From Pokkaliibacter sp046614695 (GTDB lineage Bacteria; Pseudomonadota; Gammaproteobacteria; Pseudomonadales; Balneatricaceae): a stretch of 64,000 nt of DNA. Shown one piece after another: positions 16,716-25,566 of the stretch. The notes under the pieces are model-generated. The model made no database searches. It was given only the letters and a program-made list of their open reading frames with translations, and was not told the origin of the DNA. A program made the position numbers and the translations under genes. Positions within the stretch are counted from its first letter, which is position 1; each line of letters opens with the position of its first letter. Location: the NCBI RefSeq assembly GCF_046614695.1, contig NZ_JBKKHQ010000017.1, positions 62,001-126,000 of the forward strand. The letters are read 5' to 3'.

Positions 16716-19061
16716 TCAGGTAATGCGTCCGGACTCATGACGAGCCAGGCGGACCGCGACAGATTTGGAAGTCGGGGTCAGGCTGGTTTGGCCCACACTC
16801 TCCATCGGGATGAGCGGGTTGGTTTCCGGGTAGTATGCCGCCAGATTGCCCCTGGGTATGTCATAAGGCACTAATTTGAATCCTTCAATAGTGCGCTCAC
16901 GTCCATCGTTCCAGATACTGGTGACGTTAACCTGCTGGCCCGCTGTAAAACCGAGGCGAGCCATGTCTTCAGGATTAATGAAAATCACGTCACGGTCGCC
17001 TTTGATGCCGCGATAGCGGTCGTTGTAGCCATACACCGTGGTGTTGTACTGATCGTGTGAACGCAGGGTCTGCATGATCAGGGTTTCGGCATCAAACCGG
17101 GCGGCGACTTCATCAGGCACCAAATGGTTAGGTAGCTTGTGAGTGAAGAAGTTGGCCTTGCCGGTCGCGGTTTTCCAGTTCAAGTCGCGAGCGCTGTTGC
17201 CAAGATAGAAACCGCCAGGCTGACGAATACGCTCGTTATAGCCGGTAAAGCCCGGAATCACCGCAGCGATATGATCACGAATCAGGTCATAGTCGCCGGC
17301 CAGCTCCAGCCAGTTAACCGGATAGTCGCCCAGCACGGCCTGCGCCATACCCGCAATGATGGCCGGTTCAGAGCGCATCTCGGAAGACAGTGGCTCAAGA
17401 CGGCCGGCGGAAGCGTGAATCATGCTGAAGGAGTCTTCCACGGTCACTTGCTGTGGACCCTTGGCCTGCACGTCGATATCGGTACGACCCAGGCACGGCA
17501 GGATCAGAGCATCCGCACCGGGAACCAGATGGGAGCGGTTCAGCTTGGTGCTGACCTGCACGGTCAGCTGGCAGGTCCGCATGGCGGCTTCGGTACGGGC
17601 GCTATCCGGTGTGGCGCGGACGAAGTTGCCACCCATGCCGATAAAGACCTTGCTCTCACCGTTTTCGATGGCATGCAGGGATTCTGTGACGGCATGGCCG
17701 TTTTCACGGGGCGGCTCGAAGCCAAAGCGGTCACGAATGGCGTTCAACAGGGCTTCTGAAGGACGCTCGTTAATCCCTACCGTGCGGTCACCCTGCACGT
17801 TGGAGTGACCACGAACCGGGCAGAGGCCATTACCTTCACGACCAATGTGGCCGCACAGCAGCATCAGGTTGGTGATTTCCTGAATGGTCTGAACGGAATG
17901 GCGGTGCTGAGTGACACCCATCGCCCAGGTGGTAATAACATTCTTGCTGGCAACATAGACTTCAGCGGCTTCGGTGATCTCTTCACGGGTGAGGCCAGAC
18001 TGCGCCAGAATCATTTCCCACGGTGTGGCTTCCACTTCAGCAAGATAGTCTTCCATCCCCTGGGTGTGAGTGGCGATGAACTCATCATCAAAGACTTTGG
18101 AGCCTTTCTCGCGCGCGGCTTCATCCATGGCTTTGACGACTTTCGCCATGCCACGAACGACGGCCATATCACCACCCAGTTTCGGGCAGTAATAATGGGT
18201 GTTCATTGGCGTGGCGCGGTTAGTCAGCATTTCATCCACATGTTGAGGATGCTGGAAGCGCTCCAGACCACGCTCTTTCAGGTTGTTGAAACACAGCACC
18301 TTGCTGCCGGCTTTCAGGGCTTCGCGCAGGGTTTCCAGCATACGTGGATGGTTGGTGCCGGGGTTCTGACCAAAGACGAAAATGGCATTAGCCTTGGGGA
18401 AATCATCAATGGTGGTAGTGCCTTTACCGATACCAATAGCAGGTGTCAGGGCGCGGCCAGAGGCCTCATGACACATATTGGAGCAGTCAGGGAAGTTGTT
18501 GGTGCCATAAGCGCGACCAAACAGCTGCCACAGGAATGCGGCTTCGTTGCTGGTTCGGCCAGAGGTGTAAAACTCCACTTCGTTAGGGGACGACATGGAT
18601 TTCAGCGTCTTGGCAATCAGCGCGTAAGCATTGTCCCAGCTGATGGGCTCATAATGATCGGTTTCAGCGTTATAGCGCATCGGTTCAACCAGACGGCCCT
18701 GAAACTCCAGAAAATAATCAGTCTGCTGATACAGCCAGCTGACAGAATGCTCGGCGAAAAACTCACGACCTACCTTGCGGCTGGTGGCTTCCCAGTTCAC
18801 CGCTTTGGCGCCGTTCTCACAGAAGCGGATCGCAGCATTCTCATGCTTTTCACCCCAGGCGCAGCCCGGGCAGTCAAAGCCGGTAGGCTGGTTGGTTTTC
18901 AGCAGGGTGGAAATATTGCGAACGGCATTATCACTTTTAAGCCAGTGGGTTGCCGTCGCCTTCAGTGCACCCCAGCCACCCGCCGGGCCGCTGTAAGGTT
19001 TGTAATAAGGCATGTCCTTGGCAACGGCCTGATAGGCTTTGGTTTCAGTCGTACTACTCAT
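16716..19061 (-). CDS. FdhF/YdeP-family molybdopterin oxidoreductase
   Basis: 781 residues from ATG 19061, which has CAGGAG upstream. A longer frame to 19157 would run into fdhD and is rejected. The order is a short N-terminal segment with DCPGCAW (Cys64, Cys67), the molybdopterin core, and a C-terminal molydopterin dinucleotide-binding domain (from about 640). Cys197 in SNMCHEASGR sits where formate dehydrogenases carry the Mo-ligating Cys/Sec. The group includes E. coli YdeP (acid resistance); the true substrate is unknown. It overlaps fdhD by 8 bp, consistent with FdhD activating its Mo-bisMGD cofactor. No membrane anchor or partner subunit is nearby. Confidence 0.9.
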   Translation of the reverse strand: MSSTTETKAYQAVAKDMPYYKPYSGPAGGWGALKATATHWLKSDNAVRNISTLLKTNQPTGFDCPGCAWGEKHENAAIRFCENGAKAVNWEATSRKVGREFFAEHSVSWLYQQTDYFLEFQGRLVEPMRYNAETDHYEPISWDNAYALIAKTLKSMSSPNEVEFYTSGRTSNEAAFLWQLFGRAYGTNNFPDCSNMCHEASGRALTPAIGIGKGTTTIDDFPKANAIFVFGQNPGTNHPRMLETLREALKAGSKVLCFNNLKERGLERFQHPQHVDEMLTNRATPMNTHYYCPKLGGDMAVVRGMAKVVKAMDEAAREKGSKVFDDEFIATHTQGMEDYLAEVEATPWEMILAQSGLTREEITEAAEVYVASKNVITTWAMGVTQHRHSVQTIQEITNLMLLCGHIGREGNGLCPVRGHSNVQGDRTVGINERPSEALLNAIRDRFGFEPPRENGHAVTESLHAIENGESKVFIGMGGNFVRATPDSARTEAAMRTCQLTVQVSTKLNRSHLVPGADALILPCLGRTDIDVQAKGPQQVTVEDSFSMIHASAGRLEPLSSEMRSEPAIIAGMAQAVLGDYPVNWLELAGDYDLIRDHIAAVIPGFTGYNERIRQPGGFYLGNSARDLNWKTATGKANFFTHKLPNHLVPDEVAARFDAETLIMQTLRSHDQYNTTVYGYNDRYRGIKGDRDVIFINPEDMARLGFTAGQQVNVTSIWNDGRERTIEGFKLVPYDIPRGNLAAYYPETNPLIPMESVGQTSLTPTSKSVAVRLARHESGRIT

Positions 19062-19944
19062 GGTGGGCTCCTGATTCCATGTCCGTAATAGTGTGGGCGG
19101 CGTGAGAAAACACGCGCGGGCTGCCATGACGTGGCAGATGAATAAGAGTGAGGCCATAGCGCTGTGCGCTGGCCACAGCCAGGGTGCTGGGTGATGCCAG
19201 ACTGATCAGCGTCGACAGTCCGGCGCGTACTGCTTTCTGGACCAGTTCCAGTGAGCAGCGACTACTGATAATGAGTGTACGTTGGTACAGGCTGATGCTC
19301 TCTCGCAGGCTGTGTCCCACCAGCTTGTCGAGCGCGTTATGGCGACCAATGTCTTCGCGCACGATCGCCGGGGTGTCGGAATGCAAGTCTTTGGGCAGCA
19401 GCCAGACGCCGTGTAAGGCTCCGGTCACAGAACCCACAGGGCGAAGCTCATCAATGCGTGACCGCCATGCTCCGAGTGCGTCCAGAGGAGGGAGATCAGC
19501 CGGAGGCAATTTTTCCAGCTCAGGGAGGGCGCGCTCCAGGCTGTCAACGCCACAAAGTCCGCAACCTGTTGCGCCAAGACGTTGGCGACGGTCCTGTCGG
19601 TAAGCTTGCTGGCGGCGTGCCGTCAGTGTGACATCGACCTGCCAGGTCAGGATATCGCCCTCGGGACAGTGCCAATGGAGATCCAGAATATCCGGACGGG
19701 CTTCAATCACGCCTTCAGCCAGCGCAAAACCATAGACGAAGTCCTCAAGATCGACGGGCGTGACCATCATCACCGCATGGGCAAGACCGCCAAAGCTGAT
19801 GGCCAGGGCAATTTCTTCTACCAAAGGGATCCCGGCAAGTGCTGAAGTGTCAGCATCGCCTGATGAGTTCAATGTGATTGATCGATAACCGGGATGACTT
19901 TTTGGGAAACTGCTGGTGTCTGCCGGTATGACCTGATCCTGCAT
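19054..19944 (-). CDS. fdhD: Formate dehydrogenase accessory sulfurtransferase FdhD
   Basis: 296 residues from ATG 19944 (AGGA 7 nt upstream); a GTG at 19968 is in frame but less well placed. The FdhD motif is ATGCGLCGVDS with active Cys128 and Cys131, followed by HGVWLL and REDIGRHNALDKLVG. FdhD passes sulfur from a cysteine desulfurase to Mo-bisMGD, which formate-dehydrogenase-like enzymes require. It is immediately upstream of, and overlapping, the YdeP-type oxidoreductase, which is surely its client. Confidence 0.92.
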   Translation of the reverse strand: MQDQVIPADTSSFPKSHPGYRSITLNSSGDADTSALAGIPLVEEIALAISFGGLAHAVMMVTPVDLEDFVYGFALAEGVIEARPDILDLHWHCPEGDILTWQVDVTLTARRQQAYRQDRRQRLGATGCGLCGVDSLERALPELEKLPPADLPPLDALGAWRSRIDELRPVGSVTGALHGVWLLPKDLHSDTPAIVREDIGRHNALDKLVGHSLRESISLYQRTLIISSRCSLELVQKAVRAGLSTLISLASPSTLAVASAQRYGLTLIHLPRHGSPRVFSHAAHTITDMESGAHHE

Positions 19945-20135
19945 GCCAAGTTCCTCGCCTGTTTCCACGACCCGGAGGGGCTAGAAACCTTTTTCCCAGA
20001 CTACCCCGCAGTACGTACAGCGTCCAATCATTCACCATGATGAATCAATAGAGGCTGTCTATTGAAATCGCCAGTAGTGAGGCGTGAAGTTGCAAAAAGG
20101 CTTATCGGATAAAGGAAATACAGGTGTTTGCTCTG

Positions 20136-21032
20136 CTATGCCAAAGGGAGAAGCGATTGCGCTCTTTGCATGAACAGTCTGGTGTTTTCGCGTTCGTCGT
20201 CATTGCGACAGGCAAGCACCAGTGTTGGCGGAGTTAATGCGCTGTCGATTTCGCGTAGGCGAAGTTCCGGATCGCGGTGCATTTCACCGGTTGGAAAGAC
20301 GCTGCAGCAGATGCCCTGACGAACGTAGTCCATCAGCAACGAGGCTGAGTCGACTTCAATTTTTGGGCGAACCTGTAAGTTGCTTGAGTGCAGGCACTGC
20401 TCAATACGTTGGCGAAAACGCATTTGGCTGGTGAGTAAACCGAGGGGGTAGTCCAATACCTGAGACCAGGACAGGGGCAAGTCGCGGCCGGTGGCCTCGG
20501 CTATTTGCGGAAAATGCTGCGGGTGATAGAGCAAGGCAAATCGGGAAGGTATCAGAATCAGTGTTTGCAGGCCGGTCGCTTCCACGTCTTCAAGATAAGT
20601 AAGAACGATATCAAGGCGGTTGGAGCGCACATCATCCAGCAGCGCCTGGGCACTTTGGATGCTGAGTTGCAGGCTGACTTCGGGGGCTTCTTCGCCCATG
20701 TCTTTTAACAACGGTGCCAGATTTACCGCACTTAACGGCACCATGCCAAGCCGCAGCGTGCCGGTCAGCTGGCCTTTTAGCACGCGTGCTTCACTTTGAA
20801 CTCCCTGAAAAGCCCGCAAGCTCTGTCGTGCCCAGGGTAACAGTCGTTCACCTTCCAGAGTCAGGCCTTCGAAGCGGCTGCCACGGCGAATCAGTGTCAG
20901 TCCAAGCTCTTCCTCAAGTTGACGCAGACGCATCGACAAGGTCGGTTGAGTAACGTTGCATTGTTGAGCCGCGCGGCCAAAATGCTGGCAATCGGCGAGG
21001 GCGCAGAGGAACTGTAGCTGTCGAATATCCAT
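20136..21032 (-). CDS. LysR-family transcriptional regulator
   Basis: 298 residues starting MDIRQLQFLCAL, the universal LysR N-terminus. Winged helix 1-60 (GRAAQQCNVTQPTLSMRLRQLEEELG), effector domain from about 90. The ATG at 21032 directly abuts the A/T tract of the terminator at 21033-21062, leaving no ordinary Shine-Dalgarno, and upstream in-frame codons lie inside the neighbouring gene. It lies 191 bp upstream of fdhD on the same strand and may control the fdhD-oxidoreductase unit (inference from context). Confidence 0.85.
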   Translation of the reverse strand: MDIRQLQFLCALADCQHFGRAAQQCNVTQPTLSMRLRQLEEELGLTLIRRGSRFEGLTLEGERLLPWARQSLRAFQGVQSEARVLKGQLTGTLRLGMVPLSAVNLAPLLKDMGEEAPEVSLQLSIQSAQALLDDVRSNRLDIVLTYLEDVEATGLQTLILIPSRFALLYHPQHFPQIAEATGRDLPLSWSQVLDYPLGLLTSQMRFRQRIEQCLHSSNLQVRPKIEVDSASLLMDYVRQGICCSVFPTGEMHRDPELRLREIDSALTPPTLVLACRNDDERENTRLFMQRAQSLLPLA

Positions 21033-21062
21033 AAAAAAGCCGCCCAGCGAGACTGAGCGGCC
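21033..21062 (-). terminator. Terminator hairpin immediately before the LysR start
   Basis: In the minus direction the sequence forms a 9-bp stem with one mismatch (GCCGC.CAG with CTG.GCGGC; arms 21053-21061 and 21039-21047) followed by TTTTTT at 21038-21033, and then the ATG of the LysR gene. Confidence 0.75.
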
Positions 21063-21111
21063 ATTATGCCAAAGGCGTTTATTCGCCTCCAGCGCATCAC
21101 CCGAGGGTGAA

Positions 21112-21630
21112 TTACATATCCAGTACCAGGCGGAAGCCCGAGCTGAATGAATCGTACCAGTAATAGCGGTCGTGATAGCGATAATAGGGCTGACCACCCA
21201 CACTCACCCGCACCGCTGCCGATGGCAGGTTGAGCATCAGCTCACCGAGCGGAGCATTTACCACACGGTAACGTCCATCATGGTGACGGTAAAAGTGGTT
21301 ATCGCGAACGTAATAAACACGATCCCGATACACCACCCGACGGCCAAAGTCCCGGCGGGGCTCCTCACGATGAATCACTACGGTTCGTCGTTCTTCTTTC
21401 CAGTGATGACGGTCACGATCATGGTGATCCCACCGGTCATCCCTGTCCCAGCGACCTCCATGGTCATTATTTCCCTGCTGGTTATCCCAGTGCGGATTGC
21501 CATGGCCATTGCCTGGATTCGCCTCGGCAAGAACCGGACTAAGTGCCAGGCAGATTCCGGCTGCAGCTAATAAGCGAACCAGAGTAGAGCGCTGTTTTTT
21601 CATTGTTGTACGAGCCGACAAAATACTCAT
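21112..21630 (-). CDS. Periplasmic His/Arg/Asp-rich protein, DUF6515-like
   Basis: 172 residues. A signal peptide (KKQRSTLVRLLAAAGICLALSPVLAEA) is followed by a disordered, highly charged segment rich in His, Asp, Arg and Trp (about 40-85). A Tyr-rich C-terminal domain follows with two repeats of the type YYVRDNHFYRHHDGRY / YRYHDRYYWYDS around a PLGELMLNLP core. This fits the DUF6515 group (tentative). The His-rich part could bind metal ions. ATG 21630 has GGAG 8 nt upstream; an internal ATG at 21603 is possible. Monocistronic, ending in a terminator. Confidence 0.75.
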   Translation of the reverse strand: MSILSARTTMKKQRSTLVRLLAAAGICLALSPVLAEANPGNGHGNPHWDNQQGNNDHGGRWDRDDRWDHHDRDRHHWKEERRTVVIHREEPRRDFGRRVVYRDRVYYVRDNHFYRHHDGRYRVVNAPLGELMLNLPSAAVRVSVGGQPYYRYHDRYYWYDSFSSGFRLVLDM

Positions 21631-21795
21631 GGATAGTCTCCATGACTGCCTATGGATTGCCTAAGCGATCCTTGCCACCCGATTACTTCTGTAACCACCC
21701 GTTTAGGGGTCAGGCAAGCCACGCCACATGGCTTGCTGATATTGCTAACTTTTCTTGCTTGGTACAGGTGAAGCGTTGGCTTCAACTGAGCTGCT

Positions 21796-22314
21796 TCAGG
21801 CCAGAACTGGCAGATGAATCTGGAATCGGGTTCCACCCAAATGGGATTCAGTCTGCTCAATGTAGCCATGGTGAGCATCAACCACTTCGAGCAGCTCGCT
21901 CAGGGGACGCAGGTCATTTAGCGGCTGGTCCTGATCCAGAGTCAGCGTGATTTCGTTTTTAACCACATCCATCTTTACCAGGACATAACGCTTGGCAGCA
22001 TCAATACTGACCTTGATCATTTCCAGCAGGCTGCCGCCCAGGCGCTGACGATCAAAGCAAGCAGAAGTGCTGTCTTCTGGGTAGCTGACGGACAACATCT
22101 TGTCAGTGTCGGCATGCAGGGGCAGGGTAATCTTTTCCAGCCATGCACTCATGTCTTCCACAACGCGCAAGGGCTCACGGGTAACCCGGCTGGTAAAGCT
22201 CGGGATAACCTTGATGCCATTGCCCATGGAGTTAGGCAGAACATTCAACAGCAGTGATGTTGCACTAGTGGTGTTCATAGTTTTCAGACTTTGTGTATTG
22301 CTCATGGCGGCCAT
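21796..22314 (-). CDS. Degenerate histidine-kinase-ATPase-like protein
   Basis: 172 residues from ATG 22314 (AGGGGGTG upstream). There is no signal peptide or TM. The C-terminal half reads like a GHKL ATPase stripped of its glycine boxes: LLEMIKVSIDAAKRYVLVKM resembles an N-box helix, and HHGYIEQTESHLGGTRFQIHLP resembles the last strand pair of sensor kinases. There is no HisKA domain, and the ATP-lid glycines are absent. It follows the TetR gene by 26 bp on the same strand, so they probably form an operon. Role unknown; a partner-binding or anti-regulator role is speculation. Confidence 0.6.
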   Translation of the reverse strand: MAAMSNTQSLKTMNTTSATSLLLNVLPNSMGNGIKVIPSFTSRVTREPLRVVEDMSAWLEKITLPLHADTDKMLSVSYPEDSTSACFDRQRLGGSLLEMIKVSIDAAKRYVLVKMDVVKNEITLTLDQDQPLNDLRPLSELLEVVDAHHGYIEQTESHLGGTRFQIHLPVLA

Positions 22315-22340
22315 AATCCACCCCCTCTCTCGAAATCTTG

Positions 22341-23036
22341 TTAGTGGCTCGCCAGCTGGGTGGCTGACGATGCGCGAGCAGCCCGATGGCATGCTGTACC
22401 GGAGACAGGTGCCGTAATGCTGCTGGTAATAAAACCGTTAATCATGTCCAAGAAGTCTTCCAATGTGACATCAGAATTAGGGACTTCCTGGAATTCGTTA
22501 CGCCAGACTTTCGCCATCGCTCCGTCGAAAATGGAGTGAATTGGCAGAATCAATTGCTCAACAGGGCGTACCGGAATTTGTCCGTTCGCCATGCCTTGCT
22601 GAAGTACATCAGCAAAGAATCCAAAAAATGCCGCATCCAGTTGCTCTCCACGAATACGCAACGGATCAGGTAAGCCCTGAATAAAACTGCTACCGCGGCA
22701 GGTATAACTGACACGCGCTGCTGCTGGGTGAGCGATGTAGTGTTCAAAAGCTCGACGGATCATGTCCTGAATGAGTTGCAGAGCGTCATCGTTAGGCAGT
22801 GCGGCATCGAAGCTTTTCAGCAGGCCTTCATGGAAGTCCAGCATAATTCGGCCACAAAGCTCTTCTTTACTAACGAAGTGTTTGTAGACCGTGCCTTTGG
22901 CAATCTGTGCTTCCTTGGCGATATCTGCCACGGTGACCTGCTGCCAATGGTCCTGATCAAACAGTTTGAGCGCGGCGCAAATAATGGCGTCTTCGCGTTC
23001 CTGAAACTGTTTTTGTTTAAGACTCGGTGCGGTCAT
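22341..23036 (-). CDS. TetR-family transcriptional repressor
   Basis: 231 residues from ATG 23036, preceded by CAGGAA at proper spacing; upstream in-frame ATGs lack a site. The HTH is at about 20-65 (VTVADIAKEAQIAKGTVYKHFVSKEEL), followed by an all-helical ligand domain and a low-complexity tail (about 205-231). Two tandem perfect palindromes with TGAC(C/T)-N3-(G/A)GTCA symmetry lie 39-69 bp upstream and are the likely autoregulatory operator. The next gene downstream encodes a kinase-ATPase-like protein. Confidence 0.88.
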   Translation of the reverse strand: MTAPSLKQKQFQEREDAIICAALKLFDQDHWQQVTVADIAKEAQIAKGTVYKHFVSKEELCGRIMLDFHEGLLKSFDAALPNDDALQLIQDMIRRAFEHYIAHPAAARVSYTCRGSSFIQGLPDPLRIRGEQLDAAFFGFFADVLQQGMANGQIPVRPVEQLILPIHSIFDGAMAKVWRNEFQEVPNSDVTLEDFLDMINGFITSSITAPVSGTACHRAARASSATQLASH

Positions 23037-23074
23037 GGTTTTTCCTGTGCTTGGCATGGGAATAAACAACGTTG

Positions 23075-23105
23075 TGACTGGTAGTCATTTTATGACCGCT
23101 GGTCA
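23075..23105. promoter_or_regulatory. Tandem palindromic operators for TetR regulator
   Basis: TGACTGGTAGTCA (23075-23087) and TGACCGCTGGTCA (23093-23105) are each perfect 5-3-5 inverted repeats, offset by 18 bp. They lie just upstream of the tetR start and on the same side as the BMP gene promoter region. Confidence 0.65.
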
Positions 23106-23398
23106 CGAAATAAAAGGGGGGAGTGTATTTTCTTTTGCTTCAGCGCATTGACAAAGCTGTGACACACCGTTGCGTATAAGTGGTTGATCGAATTTGGTGC
23201 GTGGTCTGGCCTATTCATGCACCGTGATTGCACGGAGCTTGGCGAGCATGCGAGAGTAATTCTGTTTGTCGCGTGATAATGCAAGGTTTTACATTATCTG
23301 ACCGATTGGCCGGATTTTTGCTTTTAAACAGCCATTCATTGTGAACCCGATGGATTCACTGGTGACGACTAATCCTTCTATATAAGAGAGTGAGAGTA
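23106..23398. other. Upstream region of the BMP-family gene
   Basis: Noncoding between divergent tetR and the BMP gene. It holds a short inverted repeat CCGTG-ATTG-CACGG near 23222-23235. No confident promoter hexamers were found. Confidence 0.4.
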
Positions 23399-24475
23399 AT
23401 GAAACGCAAAGTGCAGCAGTGGCTTGCGGGCGTAGGCATGATGACATGCGCTGCCCTGGTTCATGCAGAAGACCCAATGAAAGTGGGCTTCGTTTATGTC
23501 GGCCCTGTGGGCGACCTCGGTTGGAGCTATGAGCACGACCAGGGCCGTCAGGAAATGGAAAAGCATTTCGACGGGAAAGTGAAAACCACCTACGTGGAAA
23601 ACGTCCCTGAAGGAGCCGATGCTGAGCGTGTTATTACTCAGTTGGCGAAAGACGGCAACAAGATCATCTTCACGACTTCTTTTGGTTTCATGAATCCGAC
23701 CTATAAGGTCGCGCGTAAATTCCCTAATGTCATTTTCGAACATGCGACCGGCTACAAGCGCGCCAAGAATATGGGAACTTATGTACTGCGTACTTATGAA
23801 GGCCGTTATGTTTCCGGTGTGGCGGCAGGCATGCTGACTAAGTCCAACACCATTGGCTATATCGGCTCCTTCCCGATTCCTGAGGTTATTCGCGATATCG
23901 ATGCCGTTTACATGGGCGCCAAGAGCGTTAACCCAAACATTAAGCTGAAAATCGTCTGGGCAAATACCTGGTACGATCCCGGCAAGGAAGCTGATGCCGC
24001 CAATGCGTTGATGGATCAGGGCGTGGATGTGCTGATCCAGCACACCGACAGTCCGGCTCCGCTGATCGAAGCCGAAAAACGGGGTGGTGTACGTGCGATT
24101 GGCCAGGCTTCTGATATGTCCAAGTTTGCCCCGAATGCGCATGTGTTCTCTGTGCGTGACCACTGGGCACCTTACTATACCAAGGTGGTGCAGTCTGTAA
24201 TGGATGGTACCTATAAGCCTCAGGATTTCTGGGGTGGCTTCCATGAAGACATGCTGCAGCTGGCTTCCGTCAACGATAACCTGCCTGAGGATGTCAAAAC
24301 GGCGATCCACAGCACCTATGAAAAAATCAAAACCGGCGACTTTAAGCCCTTCACTGGTCCTATCACGGATAACACCGGCAAGGTTGTTGTCCCCGCTGGT
24401 CACTCTTTGACAGATGAAGAACTGGCCAAGGTGAACTGGTACGTTGAAGGTATCGACGACAAGCTGCCTCAGTAA
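23399..24475 (+). CDS. BMP/PnrA-family substrate-binding protein
   Basis: 358 residues. The signal peptide (MKRKVQQWLAGVGMMTCAALVHA) has no lipobox, so the protein is a soluble periplasmic one. The mature part is a BMP/PnrA-like periplasmic binding fold (VGFVYVGPVGDLGWSYEHDQG, TTSFGFMNP, YEGRYVSGVAAGML, IGYIGSFPIPEV). Family members deliver nucleosides or purine-like ligands to ABC importers. No permease or ATPase gene lies within the window, so it is an orphan binding protein here or its transporter is elsewhere. The 2OG-Fe(II) oxygenase 70 bp downstream may act on the imported compound. Confidence 0.88.
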   Translation: MKRKVQQWLAGVGMMTCAALVHAEDPMKVGFVYVGPVGDLGWSYEHDQGRQEMEKHFDGKVKTTYVENVPEGADAERVITQLAKDGNKIIFTTSFGFMNPTYKVARKFPNVIFEHATGYKRAKNMGTYVLRTYEGRYVSGVAAGMLTKSNTIGYIGSFPIPEVIRDIDAVYMGAKSVNPNIKLKIVWANTWYDPGKEADAANALMDQGVDVLIQHTDSPAPLIEAEKRGGVRAIGQASDMSKFAPNAHVFSVRDHWAPYYTKVVQSVMDGTYKPQDFWGGFHEDMLQLASVNDNLPEDVKTAIHSTYEKIKTGDFKPFTGPITDNTGKVVVPAGHSLTDEELAKVNWYVEGIDDKLPQ

Positions 24476-24503
24476 GTCGCTCGCGCACCTGTCGTTTTAC
24501 TGC

Positions 24504-24535
24504 GAAGGCTCCGTTAGGGGCCTTCTTCTTTCTAT
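24504..24535 (+). terminator. Weak terminator or attenuator between BMP and oxygenase genes
   Basis: GAAGGC (24504-24509) pairs with GCCTTC (24520-24525) and is followed by the T-rich TTCTTTCT. It could reduce read-through into the oxygenase gene. Confidence 0.5.
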
Positions 24536-24548
24536 ATAGGTAGTTGTG

Positions 24549-25514
24549 ATGGCCTCACTTCCGCTCATCGACATTTCGGCCTTATTAAACCCTGAGGCTG
24601 ACCCGCAACAGGTACAAGAAGTCGTCGCTACTATTGATGCGGCCTGTCGGGATGTCGGCTTCTTCTACATCACCGGCTATGGCATTGATGAGGCGCTGAT
24701 TAGTAATGCCTTTGATGTTGCATCGGCCTTCTTTGCGCTGTCGGAAGCGGAGAAGCTCAGGATTGATATCACCCAAAGCCCTAATCATCGTGGCTATGGC
24801 TCAATTGGTGCAGAGCAGCTTGAGGCCGGTATTCCTGCGGACTGGAAAGAAACCTTCGATATGGCGCTCGATCTTCCGGTAACGCATCCCTACGTGCAGA
24901 AAAGCCCGGCCTTTTATGGGCCTAACCGGTATCCGGACTCAAACGACTTTGTGGTCGCCATGGAGGCCTACTATCAAGCGCTCTTCCCGGTGGCCATGCG
25001 TTTGCTGGAGGCGATGGCTCAGGGGCTGGGAGAGGCGTCTGATTATTTCACGCGCTACTTCACAACTCATGTCAGCGTGTTGCGTATGATTCACTACCCA
25101 CCACGTCCTTCTCAGACCCACGAAAATGGCGCTGGTGCTCATACGGACTATGGTTGCATTACATTGCTGCGTCAGGATGAGGTTGGAGGCCTGCAGGTCA
25201 AAGGTAAGAGTGGTGAATGGCTGGCCGCACCGCCTATCCCCAAAAGCTTTGTGGTGAATATTGGGGATCTGATGCAGCGCTGGACCAATGATGTTTATCG
25301 CTCTACAGCCCATCGGGTGATGAGTCCGGGAAGTCAGATTCATCGCTACTCAAGCCCTTTTTTTGTCGAGCCTGACTTCGACACGCCGGTATCTACGTTA
25401 CCGGGCTGTGTCAGTAAAGAGCGTCCGCTGCAGTATGACACTGTGAGTAGTGGTGAATGGATTCAGTCACGCTTTGCCGCAACCTATGCCTATAAGTCGG
25501 GTTCTTCTGCCTAG
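24549..25514 (+). CDS. 2-oxoglutarate/Fe(II)-dependent oxygenase (IPNS family)
   Basis: 321 residues. An N-terminal DIOX_N part (PLIDISALLN, DVGFFYITGYGI) is followed by a double-stranded beta-helix with the iron facial triad His198, Asp200 (HTDYGCITLL) and His255 (STAHRV). Arg266 and Ser268 (RYS) bind 2-oxoglutarate. It is an ATG start (GTG at 24546 is the preceding codon). These soluble enzymes hydroxylate small molecules; the bacterial subgroup is poorly characterised. Proximity to a BMP nucleoside-type binding protein hints at a purine or nucleoside-like substrate (inference). Confidence 0.88.
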   Translation: MASLPLIDISALLNPEADPQQVQEVVATIDAACRDVGFFYITGYGIDEALISNAFDVASAFFALSEAEKLRIDITQSPNHRGYGSIGAEQLEAGIPADWKETFDMALDLPVTHPYVQKSPAFYGPNRYPDSNDFVVAMEAYYQALFPVAMRLLEAMAQGLGEASDYFTRYFTTHVSVLRMIHYPPRPSQTHENGAGAHTDYGCITLLRQDEVGGLQVKGKSGEWLAAPPIPKSFVVNIGDLMQRWTNDVYRSTAHRVMSPGSQIHRYSSPFFVEPDFDTPVSTLPGCVSKERPLQYDTVSSGEWIQSRFAATYAYKSGSSA

Positions 25515-25566
25515 CTGGTACGCTTATTGCTGTTTAAATTGTGAACAGTCATTAAGGAGAGCCGCT

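Noticed and set aside
17805..19088. A 427-codon plus-strand frame opposite the molybdenum oxidoreductase
   Set aside because: Antisense of a confident gene with no recognisable product.
19062..19157. N-terminal extension of the molybdenum oxidoreductase
   Set aside because: It overlaps fdhD and lacks a ribosome site, while ATG 19061 has CAGGAG and begins like the family.
23378..24403. A 341-codon minus-strand frame opposite the BMP gene
   Set aside because: The plus strand has a signal peptide and full BMP family motifs; the opposite frame is a by-product of codon bias.
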